In this document: one piece after another, positions 52,440-61,912 of the stretch
Position numbering within the stretch: the first letter of the stretch is position 1
How the letters are laid out: the number at the start of each line of letters is the position of its first letter
Origin: Bacillus sp. FJAT-45037
GTDB lineage: Bacteria > Bacillota > Bacilli > Bacillales > Bacillaceae_D
Reading direction: 5' to 3'
Assembly (NCBI RefSeq): GCF_002797325.1
Contig: NZ_KZ454938.1
Span: 1,376,267 to 1,440,266 of the forward strand
DNA: 64,000 nucleotides
Translations under genes and position numbers: made by a program
The notes under the pieces: generated by a model
Told to the model about the DNA's origin: nothing
The model's database searches: none
What the model saw: the letters and a program-made list of their open reading frames with translations, nothing else

Positions 52440-53627
52440 CTAATTTTTGATGCATTCTTGATATAAATCTTTAAATGCTTCTTTTGAACGTTCTATTTGA
52501 TCAAGTGAGACACTGTATGAGAGGCGGAAATGACCTTCTCGACCGAATCCTGCTCCAGGAACGAGCAAGATGTTGAATTTTTCTGCTGCTAATTGGCAGA
52601 ATGCCGTATCATCAGCGATTGGAGACTTCGGGAAGATAAAGAAACCACCTTTTGGTTCAACAAACTCAAAGCCTGCCTCTGTTAACACGTCGACCATTGC
52701 ATCACGACGCTGTTTGTATCCAGATTGTTCTTGCGTTAATGTTGGTAATTGACTTATCATACGCTGAACCGTTACAGAAGCATTACCGAAACCTAGTGTG
52801 CGATTAGCAAAAACAAAGGCAGCCATATATTCACTAGCCCCGTCCATTCGCCCATCCATCGCCAAGTAGCCTAAGCGTTCTCCTGCCAACCCTAAATCTT
52901 TACTAAACGATGATACATAAAACAAGCGTTCAATCGCTGCAAACGGATTAGGAACGTCTCCGTCATAGATTAACTGACTATACGGGTCGTCATACAACAC
53001 GTGAATCGTTGCTCCGAGTTCTTCTTCTTTTTCTCGCAAGACACGATTAAATGCTTCTAAATTTTCTTGAGGTAATAATTGTCCAGTTGGGTTATGAGGA
53101 TTATTTAAAATTACAGCTTTCGTTCGACTCGTAATACTTTTCGAGAGAATGTCTAAGTCAATCGTAAAATCAGCAGCCAATGGACAGTATACCGCTTTCC
53201 CTTTCGCATTGTTGACATAGAATTTATATTCCACGAAAAATGGCGTAAAGATAATTACCTCATCATCTTCATTCAGAATACTACGCAAGGCAACGTTTAA
53301 AGCACCAGCAGCACCTGAGGTCATGATCACCGTTTGTTCTGATACGCCGATCTCTCCATAACGACCACTTAAGTGACTCGCTACTTTTTTTCTTGCTTCA
53401 ACAAGGCCTTGGTTAGGAATATAACTATGTCCTCCTGGAAGTGGGTTGTTCGCATAGTTCCTTAAAGCTTCAAAGTACTCTTCTGGTGGATCAATGACAG
53501 GATTTCCAAGTGAGAAATCGTAAACATTTTCAGGGCCGTGAATATCCTTTAATCGTTGCCCTTCTTCGAACATCTTCCTGATCCATGAACTTTGGGTAAG
53601 ATTTTGTTTAATTTCTGCTGAGATCAT
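52440..53627 (-). CDS. Class I PLP aminotransferase
   Basis: A 395-residue fold-type I aminotransferase of the aspartate aminotransferase superfamily. VILNNPHNPTGQLLP, LYDDPYSQLIYDG and the PLP-lysine SSFSKDLGLAGERLGY are diagnostic. ATG 53627 (MISAEIKQN) follows GGAGGGAATATA. The amino donor is not evident. Confidence 0.9.
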   Translation of the reverse strand: MISAEIKQNLTQSSWIRKMFEEGQRLKDIHGPENVYDFSLGNPVIDPPEEYFEALRNYANNPLPGGHSYIPNQGLVEARKKVASHLSGRYGEIGVSEQTVIMTSGAAGALNVALRSILNEDDEVIIFTPFFVEYKFYVNNAKGKAVYCPLAADFTIDLDILSKSITSRTKAVILNNPHNPTGQLLPQENLEAFNRVLREKEEELGATIHVLYDDPYSQLIYDGDVPNPFAAIERLFYVSSFSKDLGLAGERLGYLAMDGRMDGASEYMAAFVFANRTLGFGNASVTVQRMISQLPTLTQEQSGYKQRRDAMVDVLTEAGFEFVEPKGGFFIFPKSPIADDTAFCQLAAEKFNILLVPGAGFGREGHFRLSYSVSLDQIERSKEAFKDLYQECIKN

Positions 53628-53715
53628 TATATTCCCTCCGTCATTCAATTCATAATATGTATTTCTTATAGTATACCTAACTCACATCTTCCTGTCATAA
53701 CAGAATACGTTAGGT

Positions 53716-54525
53716 TTATCTACTTGATAATAGATCATCAAACTGCTCTTTCACTAACCGAATAGGAACAGCCAGTCCTCTTGAAGGTTCATCTGCAAAA
53801 AATCCCGGAATTGTTCTAGCATACACAACCCCGACCACAGTCCCCTCTTCCGTTAAAACAGGACTTCCGCTATGACCACCATAAATAGGAGCTGAGATTC
53901 GTAAAACTTCAAACCCACCTGTTTGTTCTAGCACAGATCCTTCATTCACTATTTGCTGCTGCATTAATGGATTCCCAATCACCAACACTCGCTCATCAAG
54001 ACCAGCTGGTTCATCACTCAACGGTAAATATGGTAAGCCTTCTGCTTCTATTTTAAGTAAAGCTAAATCTAATTCATCATCACGCTCAATGATCGATGCT
54101 ACATGCTGCTCACCAGATGATAATGTAACCGCAAGTGGGCCTGATCCATCGACAACATGGTCATTAGAAATAATATAACCATCTGAGCTTACAATAAATC
54201 CCGTCCCTCTAGATTGATCATGTTGAATCAAAACAACAGATTCCATGCTCTCTTGCACCATTTCGTCCTCCGAATATTCTGCTGTTCCTTGTAATAGCTT
54301 AATCGAATCTAAGCTAAAAACGTTTAACCAAATGCTAAGGACATTCACAACTAATAATAAACTAATGCTAATCGCGATCGTCCGAATGATTGTTTGTTTA
54401 CGTTTTTTTAATCGGGCTTCTTCCTCATGGTCTACACCCTCTTCTTCCAATAAAAAATCTTCAAGAGGCGGTTCTTCAAATTCGTCTTCGAGTTTTTTCT
54501 TTTCATCGTCTTGATGTTCTGACAA
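53716..54525 (-). CDS. Membrane-anchored trypsin-like serine protease (HtrA-like, no PDZ)
   Basis: 269 residues from TTG 54525 (MSEHQDDEKKK) behind AAAGGGG. An acidic cytoplasmic tail is followed by one helix (IIRTIAISISLLLVVNVLSIW) and a chymotrypsin-fold domain with the triad in ISNDHVV, DDELDLALL and YGGHSGSPV. There is no PDZ domain, unlike HtrA/YyxA. The protease faces outside and may act in surface quality control. Confidence 0.88.
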   Translation of the reverse strand: MSEHQDDEKKKLEDEFEEPPLEDFLLEEEGVDHEEEARLKKRKQTIIRTIAISISLLLVVNVLSIWLNVFSLDSIKLLQGTAEYSEDEMVQESMESVVLIQHDQSRGTGFIVSSDGYIISNDHVVDGSGPLAVTLSSGEQHVASIIERDDELDLALLKIEAEGLPYLPLSDEPAGLDERVLVIGNPLMQQQIVNEGSVLEQTGGFEVLRISAPIYGGHSGSPVLTEEGTVVGVVYARTIPGFFADEPSRGLAVPIRLVKEQFDDLLSSR

Positions 54526-54712
54526 AGCTTTACATCCCCTTTCGCTTTTCGTCACTAGACAAGTTGTTCTTATCGTATCATGTAGCTTAATTCTCTTACA
54601 ATGTTCAACTACTCTACTCTGCGTATTCATGGTGTTTTACTGTTACTCTGTCGTCCGATGCATTATAATGAACGACATACCATCATAACGAGTTGAATTG
54701 GAGGACGTATTT

Positions 54713-55060
54713 GTGAGACCTATTACAATAGAAGAAGTACAACCATTGATCGACCAACTGGCTAAACAATCTGTCTACATACATCTAGAAACGACGAATG
54801 GCGCCTATGCTAGCCATGTAGATGAGTCGTTTTTCTCGGCTAGTGCGTATATCCGCAATGCAAATGTTAATTATGAACACGGGAAGATCATTGGTACTGG
54901 ACCATTTCGAGCAGGGTTAAAGATCGAGATTGGTTGGATCTATGCCGAAGGGTTGACTCACTTTGAATTAGACGAACAGAATCGTCTCTTACTCGCAGGA
55001 CACGGCATCGATGGAAAACTTGCTGTCGCATTAGAAATCAGTCAAACACCATTTAAGTAA
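54713..55060 (+). CDS. yojF: YojF-family protein (DUF1806)
   Basis: 115 residues from GTG 54713 (MRPITIEEVQPLIDQL), eight bases after GGAGG. It matches YojF in length and in its place directly upstream of bshB2, as in B. subtilis. The family is beta-rich (VYIHLETTNGAYASH, FRAGLKIEIGWIYAEG) and of unknown function; co-occurrence with the deacetylase suggests a helper role. Confidence 0.85.
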   Translation: MRPITIEEVQPLIDQLAKQSVYIHLETTNGAYASHVDESFFSASAYIRNANVNYEHGKIIGTGPFRAGLKIEIGWIYAEGLTHFELDEQNRLLLAGHGIDGKLAVALEISQTPFK

Positions 55061-55083
55061 TTTCACAAAGGAGAGTGTCATTC

Positions 55084-55767
55084 ATGAAAAAAGAGCGTCA
55101 TGTTCTTGTTATCTTTCCTCATCCAGACGACGAAGCATTCGGAGTTTCAGGCACGATTGCTATGCATGCCTCGATGGGGACACCTGTCACCTATGCTTGC
55201 TTAACCCTCGGTGAGATGGGGAGAAATCTAGGCAATCCTCCCTTTGCCACAAGAGAATCATTACCAGAAATCCGTAAAAAAGAGCTTGTAAAGGCAACAG
55301 AAGCCATTGGTGTCACCGATTTACGCATGGCTGGACTACGTGATAAAACATTGGAATTTGAAGATGATCAAAAGATGACCGATTTAGTTACAGACCTCAT
55401 TGATGATTGTCAGCCAAGCTTGGTCATTACATTCTATCCCGAGTATTCTGTTCACCCTGACCATGAAGCGACCGCTAGAGCTGTCGTTCGAGCGATACAA
55501 CAACGAGTGAAGAGTGATCGTCCAATTCTCCATTGCGTTGCTTTTTCCAATGGACATGAAGAAAAGATTGGAAAAGCAGATATCATCAATCAGATTCAGC
55601 CCTTCGTGAAGCAAAAAATGGCGGCGTTAAAAGCTCATATCTCGCAAACGGCATGGATGATTGACGATCTTGAACAAATGCTGTCTGCGGGTGTCGACCA
55701 GCACGAAGCAATCTCATTTTTAACAGAAAAGTTTTGGACATACGACGTTGATCAATGGCAAGACTAG
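55084..55767 (+). CDS. bshB2: Bacillithiol biosynthesis deacetylase BshB2
   Basis: A 227-residue zinc-dependent PIG-L/LmbE deacetylase. The zinc motif is FPHPDDEAFG and the third ligand lies in SVHPDHEATARAV. It hydrolyses GlcNAc-malate to GlcN-malate in bacillithiol synthesis and may act on bacillithiol S-conjugates. ATG 55084 follows AAAGGAGAG. It lies 23 bases after yojF. Confidence 0.93.
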   Translation: MKKERHVLVIFPHPDDEAFGVSGTIAMHASMGTPVTYACLTLGEMGRNLGNPPFATRESLPEIRKKELVKATEAIGVTDLRMAGLRDKTLEFEDDQKMTDLVTDLIDDCQPSLVITFYPEYSVHPDHEATARAVVRAIQQRVKSDRPILHCVAFSNGHEEKIGKADIINQIQPFVKQKMAALKAHISQTAWMIDDLEQMLSAGVDQHEAISFLTEKFWTYDVDQWQD

Positions 55768-55813
55768 ACAGACAGAAGAATAACTTTAGTTGTTATACGA
55801 AGGAGACATCATT

Positions 55814-56701
55814 TTGAACAAACCGAACTTATTACTTATCGATGGATTTAACCTACTGAGCAGAGGCTACTTTGCAACCTCTTATGGTCGTAGCGAAGAG
55901 GAACTATCTACAAATAGCGAAGGACTATATACGAACGGACTCCGTGTTTTTTTTCAAAAGTTATTAAACTTAATTACAGAACATCAAATTTCACATGTAG
56001 CTGTAGCATGGGATGTGAAACGTGAAGACTCTGTGAGAAGACAGTACGCACCGACTTACAAAGAAACGCGAAATGAGCTCCCACAGGCACTTATTCAACA
56101 ATATGAAACATCGACTCGTCTACTTGAAGAAATTGGTATCAAACAAATCACTGTTTCACCTTATGAGGCTGATGACGCGATTGGTGCCTTATCTTGTTTA
56201 TGGTCGAAGCGAAATGATGGCCATTGCTACATTTACAGCAATGATCGCGACTTGCTCCAATTACTTGATCACAACACCACCCAAATTATTGCGACCAAAC
56301 AAGGAGAGCTATTATATACAGCGAACCATTTCACTGATGAATACGGAATTACACCTACTCAGTGGATTGATGTCAAAGCATTACTTGGTGATAAAAGTGA
56401 TAATATTCCGGGTTGCCCGGGTGTCGGTGAGAAATCTGCCCTTCCTCTTATCCAACAATACGGATCTGTTGAAGGTGTGTATGAACAACTCGATGCCGAG
56501 TCACTAGATCCCGCATATAAACGCTACCAAAAGAAACTACTTTCTGGTCGTGAATCTTCTCTAATTAGCAAACGTCTAGCAACAATCATTTGCGATATTC
56601 CTGAATTAGCAGAAACGAATTTTTCTGACTTTACCTACATGAAAGATGAAGCCGTTCTTAAACAAGCTTTTGATCAAATCGAATTAAAAATAAAAGTGTA
56701 A
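55814..56701 (+). CDS. ypcP: 5'-3' exonuclease (YpcP-like)
   Basis: A 295-residue FEN-like nuclease without a polymerase domain. Metal-binding residues are visible in LLLIDGFNLL, EADDAIGAL, YSNDRDLLQLL and DVKALLGDKSDNIPGCPGVGEKSA (helix-hairpin-helix). TTG 55814 follows AAGGAGA. It removes RNA primers or flaps, supporting PolA. It lies 46 bases after bshB2, possibly cotranscribed. Confidence 0.93.
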   Translation: MNKPNLLLIDGFNLLSRGYFATSYGRSEEELSTNSEGLYTNGLRVFFQKLLNLITEHQISHVAVAWDVKREDSVRRQYAPTYKETRNELPQALIQQYETSTRLLEEIGIKQITVSPYEADDAIGALSCLWSKRNDGHCYIYSNDRDLLQLLDHNTTQIIATKQGELLYTANHFTDEYGITPTQWIDVKALLGDKSDNIPGCPGVGEKSALPLIQQYGSVEGVYEQLDAESLDPAYKRYQKKLLSGRESSLISKRLATIICDIPELAETNFSDFTYMKDEAVLKQAFDQIELKIKV

Positions 56702-56790
56702 CGGCTAGGAAAATTCTCACTTGAACGTGCTCCGCAAACAGTGGTGGAAGATTTTATTTATTCTCTTTCACTTCTAGGGATTACATGTGA

Positions 56791-57025
56791 CAGAAGAGTC
56801 GAAATGGATTGATGTCCTAAATCGTGAATCCTATCATAATGCTGATCCATACTGAGCTCCACATCATGAACAGCATGAAATCAAAGGTGCCAACCATTCT
56901 TAACTCGGTTCATACGAAGAACAAAAAGGAGACGGTGTCGCCACCATTTCACCTGACCAACAAATGAATGAAGTCCTTCAAATTCCTCTTAAATGGATCG
57001 AACGTCATGATGAAAAAGCTGAATA
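56791..57025 (+). pseudogene. Interrupted small ORF
   Basis: The frame beginning GTG 56791 (TEESKWIDVLNRESYHNADPY) meets TGA, continues as APHHEQHEIKGANHS, meets TAA, and continues SYEEQKGDGVATISPDQQ to IERHDEKAE and stop, collinear in one frame. Two nonsense mutations seem to have killed a gene of about 78 codons of unknown family. Upstream, in the ypcP frame, 35 sense codons follow its TAA (LERAPQTVVEDFIYSLSL), another possible remnant. The hairpin GAAAAAGCTGAAT...ATTCAGCTTTTTC (57009-57041) terminates it. Confidence 0.5.
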
Positions 57026-57130
57026 AAATATTCAGCTTTTTCATTTGCAATATATCGCCCCTTCCTTTATAATACTGAACTTGTGTGAACCAATAATACT
57101 AGTTTATGAGTTAAATAAAGGAGTGATTCG

Positions 57131-57649
57131 GTGGTACTCGCAACTCTCCAGACTGAAGAAGTCAAAGAGCCAGAGGAGCTACAACAAGACTTAATGGAAT
57201 TAGAATTCCAGCTGTTTCGCATGCAAGAGAACATGAAACAAATTGCCAAACGCTGGCAAGTATTAGGCATTGAGCAAACGAAAGATGAAAAATGGGTGAT
57301 TGTGTACATTTTAGATGATGGTCAGCAGTGTAAAATCATGCTGAATGACTGTGAATCCGCTTATCGAGGGATTTGGGATTTTTCTATTCAAGCGACGTAC
57401 TCAAGTGACCATACGATTCATATCGGCGACATTAAAGGCGAGGAAAATAAAGGGTATGGATCAATTTGCATGCGTTATCTAAAAAACCATGCGTTTGATC
57501 AAAATGTCCGCTACATTACCGGAGACATCGCAGAGCGAGATTGGAATCATCTAGACAGACTCATCCATTTTTATGATAAACATCAATTCACTATTGATAT
57601 TAACTATAACGATAAGAGTGGAAATATTGTTTGGAATCCAGCTTCATAA
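57131..57649 (+). CDS. GNAT-like protein of unknown function
   Basis: 172 residues. An N-terminal coiled coil (EELQQDLMELEFQLFRMQEN) precedes a beta-rich domain with IHIGDIKGEENKGYGSICM, where the GEENKGYGS stretch looks like a GNAT acetyl-CoA loop, and DRLIHFYDKHQF. The start is GTG 57131, only a few bases after AAGGAGTG; a later start is possible. The last about 75 bases are repeated at 62453-62527 beyond the mobile region. Confidence 0.7.
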   Translation: MVLATLQTEEVKEPEELQQDLMELEFQLFRMQENMKQIAKRWQVLGIEQTKDEKWVIVYILDDGQQCKIMLNDCESAYRGIWDFSIQATYSSDHTIHIGDIKGEENKGYGSICMRYLKNHAFDQNVRYITGDIAERDWNHLDRLIHFYDKHQFTIDINYNDKSGNIVWNPAS

Positions 57650-57986
57650 AAGGCTAACTGACTATCGGTTGGTCTTTTTTCTATGTGAAGAAGTTCGTAA
57701 ATTTGAGCTAAACCACTTTTTATAAATCACAAAAAAATTACAAACTATAACAAATCATTTGAACGCTTTATCTAATAGATCAGTTACTTCCTTTTACATT
57801 GTAAGTGTGACATGTCCTTAGATACCAAGAGTGGTGTTTATGGCATTATAAAAATGTAGGGTATGGCACTCCTTTTATGTAGGTGGCCTGATGAGGCAGC
57901 TGCACAAAAAAAGCCACTTGCTAACATCCCAAAAATTCAATACACTTCCTGTTGGACCCAATACTGGCAGGAGGTAGTTTTAGGAG

Positions 57987-59501
57987 ATGTTACAAGTGAC
58001 CGAGATCAATTATATCAGACAAGAAGTTAATTCGAAAGGTCATTCCTATTCGGATGTGGCTAGAAGAACAAATAAAGATATCAGAACAGTTAAAAAATAT
58101 GCTGACCTTGAGGAATTTCAACCAGAGAAGAAAAGGAAAAAATCACAACCAGCTCCTGTAATGGAGCCAGTGCAAGATATTGTGGATAAATGGTTGAAGG
58201 AAGATATGAAGAAGAAAAGGAAATACCGAAGGACTGCCAAACGTATCTGGCAAATGCTTGTTAATGATGAAGAATTAGATTTTAAAGGCTCTGATCGAAC
58301 GGTAAGGGCCTATGTTTCTAAACGCAAAAAAGAATTATTAGACGAAAGTGAAGGTGCAGCCATCCCGTTAGAATCAAGGCCTGGTGATGCTCAGGTAGAC
58401 TTTGGGGAGGCCCCCTTTAAAAGAGACGGTAAGGTCGTTGACCTTCCATATCTCGTGCTATCCTTTCCGTACAGTAACGCATTCTTAGTTCAAGTCTTTG
58501 AATCTCAGAATCAAGATTGTTTCCTAGAAGGGTTGAAGCGGTTCTTTAACCACTTAGAAGGTGTACCAAAGAGAATACGTTTTGATAATTTGTCCCCAGC
58601 TGTGAAGAAGATTCTTCCACAAGGGAAACGCGAGTTAACAGAAGGTTTTGAGAGATTTGCCCTACACTATGGTTTTGAGTATGAGTTCTGTAACCCTGGT
58701 GCAGGAAATGAAAAAGGGCATGTAGAAGCAATGGTTAAATACGTACGGAATAACTTCTTTTTACCCGAACGATCTGTGTATCAACTAGAAGAATTAAATA
58801 ATAGGTTGTGGCAAGAAGCAGAGAATGATCGATACCGTCTACACTACGAAAAAAAGGATGAGATAGCTAGATTGTTTGAGGAGGATCGTGAGGCATTATT
58901 TTACTTACCCCCTAAAGAATACACAGGTAGGCGCATTGAAACATTGAAGGCAGATAAATATGGTTACGTCATTGTGAATTCAAAAAGGTATTCGACTTCT
59001 CCACGTTACGCTAAGCAAAAAGTATCGGTAGGTATTAGGTACAATCGCATTGATATCCTTACGGATCAATATGAAGTGATCGTGAGTCATGAACGCTTAT
59101 ATGGAGAAAAGTCTAAATCAATGATTTGGCACCCTTATCTATCACTTATGGCTAAGAGGCCAACTGCTTTAAAATACACGACTTTTTATGATCAGCTTCC
59201 CGATGCATGGCAGAAATATCTACATGAATGTACAGTCGAAGAAAAGAAAAAAGCTCTCCTTTTATTATCGACAATATTAAAGAGTAATCGCTTAGAAAGA
59301 GCGACAGAGGCCTTAGAGATGGCTTCTGAGAGGTGTCATCCATCTTCAGAGACCATAAAGCAAGTCTTCCATCAATTAGTTCATGGTCGTGGTCACAGAC
59401 AAACACTTAAACTGAAAAGTACCGTACCAGCTATGCCCATAGCAGAACGTGGTATGAATCAATATGATGCCTTCTTCACCTTAGGAGGTGACAAGACATG
59501 A
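57987..59501 (+). CDS. istA: IS21-family transposase IstA
   Basis: 504 residues: an N-terminal HTH (YSDVARRTNKDIRTVKKYA), a DDE integrase core with aspartates in GDAQVDFGEAPF and IRFDNLSPAV and the glutamate in NEKGHVEAMVKYVRNNF, then a C-terminal beta domain (VNSKRYSTSPRYAKQKV). All three catalytic residues are present. Start ATG 57987, with AGGAGGTAG 11 or more bases upstream and AGGAG abutting. Confidence 0.93.
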   Translation: MLQVTEINYIRQEVNSKGHSYSDVARRTNKDIRTVKKYADLEEFQPEKKRKKSQPAPVMEPVQDIVDKWLKEDMKKKRKYRRTAKRIWQMLVNDEELDFKGSDRTVRAYVSKRKKELLDESEGAAIPLESRPGDAQVDFGEAPFKRDGKVVDLPYLVLSFPYSNAFLVQVFESQNQDCFLEGLKRFFNHLEGVPKRIRFDNLSPAVKKILPQGKRELTEGFERFALHYGFEYEFCNPGAGNEKGHVEAMVKYVRNNFFLPERSVYQLEELNNRLWQEAENDRYRLHYEKKDEIARLFEEDREALFYLPPKEYTGRRIETLKADKYGYVIVNSKRYSTSPRYAKQKVSVGIRYNRIDILTDQYEVIVSHERLYGEKSKSMIWHPYLSLMAKRPTALKYTTFYDQLPDAWQKYLHECTVEEKKKALLLLSTILKSNRLERATEALEMASERCHPSSETIKQVFHQLVHGRGHRQTLKLKSTVPAMPIAERGMNQYDAFFTLGGDKT

Positions 59502-60226
59502 TGCAAGAAAAGATACAGGAATATGCCAAACGTTTGAAGCTTAGTTGGATACGAGAACACTTTCATGAAGTAGATTCGAAGAATCCTCAAGACTATTTAT
59601 TAACGCTTTTTGAAAAAGAAATCGAACAACGTGAGGAGAGGAAAGTTAATCTATTGCTTAAAGCGGCAACCTTGCCAAACGTATCTGGCAAACCTTTTGA
59701 TTGGCAAGATATCCAGCTTGGACAAGGGTTGAACCAACAATATTTATTAAACGGTAGGTTTATAGAAACAAAGGAAAATATGGTTTTCTATGGGGGTGTA
59801 GGTGCTGGAAAGACGTACCTCTCCACGCTCATTGGCCTAAACGCCATACATAAACATGGAAAACGTGTTAAGTTTTACACTATTGCCTCCCTCGCAAATG
59901 AACTATTAGATGCCAATGAGAAAGGCACTCTTACTAAACTTTTCAAGAGGATTGAGAAGTTAGATCTATTAATACTGGATGAATTAGGTTACATCCCTTT
60001 ACATAAGCAGGGAGCTGAGTTGCTTTTCCAAGTGATTTCTCTGTGTTATGAAAAAAGAAGTATTATTATCACAACGAACCTCCAATTTGGGCAGTGGAAT
60101 CATGTTTTCGGAGATCCTATTCTAACAGAAGCAGTCGTAGACCGTCTGATTCACCATTCCCACTTAGTCCTTTTTGGAGGGAATAGCAATCGAATGAAAG
60201 AATCATTAGCATTAAGAGAGATGTAA
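59498..60226 (+). CDS. istB: IS21-family helper ATPase IstB
   Basis: 242 residues of the DnaC-like AAA+ helper: Walker A YGGVGAGKTYLS, Walker B LDLLILDELGY, sensor SIIITTNLQFGQW. The start overlaps the istA stop (ATGA), with GGAGGTGA upstream, so translation is coupled. It loads IstA on target DNA. Confidence 0.94.
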   Translation: MMQEKIQEYAKRLKLSWIREHFHEVDSKNPQDYLLTLFEKEIEQREERKVNLLLKAATLPNVSGKPFDWQDIQLGQGLNQQYLLNGRFIETKENMVFYGGVGAGKTYLSTLIGLNAIHKHGKRVKFYTIASLANELLDANEKGTLTKLFKRIEKLDLLILDELGYIPLHKQGAELLFQVISLCYEKRSIIITTNLQFGQWNHVFGDPILTEAVVDRLIHHSHLVLFGGNSNRMKESLALREM

Positions 60227-60280
60227 GTTAGAGAAATTAGGTTGGTAAGTGGCATTCAAAAAGGGTTGCCGTTTTATACA

Positions 60281-60675
60281 TTTTTCTCTTGCCAAATACA
60301 AAGAGTGGTTTTAATAACCTTGTGTCTTAAACGCTCCTGAACAACTTTTGGATTACTATCTTTCGACAATAAATAAGTCGCATGTCTATGCCTTAAATCA
60401 TGAAACCGTATATATGGGAGATTAAGATGTTTGATACAAATGCTAAATCCGTTATTTAATAAGCTTGGTTTTAGCACTCCACCATCCTTCCTATAGAATA
60501 TTAGGTCATAATCATAATACGCATCACCATACCTTTCTTTGTCTTTATCTTGTTGTGGATCTTTTGTAATTTAAGATACTCAAATGCTTTACCTGGTAGA
60601 GCTACTTTTCCCAATGAAGAGGAAGTTTTGCCTCTAACTTCTATTTCAAAGCCTTTATCTGCTTCTACAACAGTT
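60281..60675 (-). pseudogene. Tyrosine recombinase (integrase) fragment
   Basis: The minus strand encodes the C-terminal catalytic part of a site-specific integrase: VEVRGKTSSSLGKVALPGKAF, a frameshift at about 60555, then LLNNGFSICIKH, and RFHDLRHRHATYLL with PKVVQERLRHKVIKTTL (HxxR and later R). The final tyrosine region is cut off at the IS end (60280) and the N-terminal half is missing. It is a remnant of a phage or ICE integrase. Confidence 0.8.
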
Positions 60676-60728
60676 TAATGTATCTGGCAAACACTCCTTA
60701 CCCTCTCACACTCTCATATTCCTCATTA

Positions 60729-61131
60729 TCAGCCTCTCCTCGTCACTCTAAGGAATCTCATACGATTCCTTCCATACTTATCCTCTGCCGTCTTCTTAGC
60801 GTGACAGCTTCCTATACAGGCTCTGTAGGTTGCTCATGCTTAGCCTCTTCGCCCAGTCCGCCTTGACAGGTTTTACGTGGTTCGGCTCTAGTCTTCCATC
60901 CATCTCACACCACTCACACAGTGGGTTCATGGCACTCTTCATGTCCCTTACTTTCATCCAATCCTTGCTACTATAGAATGCTTTCTCTTTCTTATCTGTT
61001 CGATTCTTCTCATACACTTTGTATCTCTCTTTTTTCTCAGATGAAACTTTCTCTTCACAAACAGAACAATAAATTTTCTTATTTAAATTCTTTTTACATC
61101 TTGAACAAGGTTTCATTGGTTTACTTGGCAC
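60729..61131 (-). pseudogene. Frameshifted HNH endonuclease gene
   Basis: Begins at GTG 61131 (MPSKPMKPCSRCKKNL), the typical start of phage-terminase-associated HNH proteins, and continues through FYSSKDWMKVRD, PLCEWCEMDGRLEPNHVKPVKADW and LSMSNLQSL. An extra base at about 60812 shifts the frame to an early TAA (60796). The expected tail CHAKKTAEDKYG continues in the next frame to 60729, where a cysteine is also changed to tyrosine. Zinc CxxC pairs are present. The gene is probably inactive. Confidence 0.75.
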
Positions 61132-61177
61132 TATCTCACCTACCTTCTTCATCATCTATCAGTGAATGACAAAAAGA

Positions 61178-61202
61178 AGCATTTAATTTAAATGCTTCTG
61201 AA
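61178..61202 (-). terminator. Terminator of the EcsC-like gene
   Basis: AGAAGCATTTAA-ATT-AAATGCTTCT followed by TTTTG on the minus strand. Confidence 0.75.
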
Positions 61203-61282
61203 CAAAAAATTCACTTTATGAAAAATAAGATATATAACTGCACAATTATAAATAAAATATTCATTTGTGTTTAATTAATTTG

Positions 61283-61912
61283 CTATTGAGAAATAAATAG
61301 TTTTTTAGCCGCTTTGCCCACAGCCATAGTTGATGCAACATCTACAGATGCCCCTACAACTCCACCTAAAACAGGCACTACTTTAATTAAATTAATTGCA
61401 CCTTTCTCCCCAAACTTTGTTATTAACCTAAATCCTACTTTTTGATTGATCTTTATGATAATAGCACTTGGAATCTTCTTGACTGCACTAACACCCATTT
61501 TTGTTCCTATATTAATACCTGTATGCTTTAAGATATCTTTAGCACCATTTCCAGCAAGAGAGACATATACTAAGGTTTTTACTTGATCGTCTTTTAAATC
61601 ATATCCACCAATACATGCTATGGCAGCCACCATTCTCATTTGCACAAATATTACAGAGGCTATGTTAGCAGGAACAGCTACTGGTAAGGTAATGATTCCT
61701 CCTAATCCTGTTAAAAATCCAGATGTTCCAGCTTTAGTGTTCTGCATTCTAATTAAAGAATCAACAGCTTTCTCACTTGTAGAATGTTTACTCAGATAGT
61801 TATTAGCAAGCTCCATTGCATCAGGTGTACCAGGCAAACCGTTCATGGCTTTTTCATAAGACCAATCAAGAACATCCATCATTTTATTTTGAGTAAGATT
61901 CTTTTCACCCAT
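61283..61912 (-). CDS. EcsC-family protein
   Basis: 209 residues with the EcsC-domain pattern: LTGLGGIITLPVAVPANIASVIFVQMRMVAAIA near residue 70, GYDLKDDQVKTLVYVSLAG, and KVVPVLGGVVGASVDVAST. Hydrophobic glycine-rich helices suggest membrane insertion. GAGGATTTACT precedes the ATG. The family occurs near ABC transporters or alone in mobile regions; the role is unknown. AT-rich surroundings suggest transfer with the mobile block. Confidence 0.8.
   Translation of the reverse strand: MGEKNLTQNKMMDVLDWSYEKAMNGLPGTPDAMELANNYLSKHSTSEKAVDSLIRMQNTKAGTSGFLTGLGGIITLPVAVPANIASVIFVQMRMVAAIACIGGYDLKDDQVKTLVYVSLAGNGAKDILKHTGINIGTKMGVSAVKKIPSAIIIKINQKVGFRLITKFGEKGAINLIKVVPVLGGVVGASVDVASTMAVGKAAKKLFISQ

Larger units (their letters stand above)
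57855..60280 (+). mobile_element. IS21-family insertion sequence
   Basis: Encodes istA and istB. Left end TGTAGGGTATGGCACTCC (57855) aligns with the reverse complement of the right end TGTATAAAACGGCAACCC (ending 60280): TGTA, GGCA and CCTTTT are shared in register, and five A residues precede TGTA at both ends. Length is about 2.43 kb, normal for IS21. I see no clear target-site duplication, so the element may have rearranged flanks, or the ends may be a few bases off. Confidence 0.8.

Noticed and set aside
57840-60290. Target-site duplication of the IS21 element
   Set aside because: Bases outside the proposed ends (ATTATAAAAA and TTTTTCTCTT) are not direct repeats; the flanking A/T runs look like part of the inverted ends.
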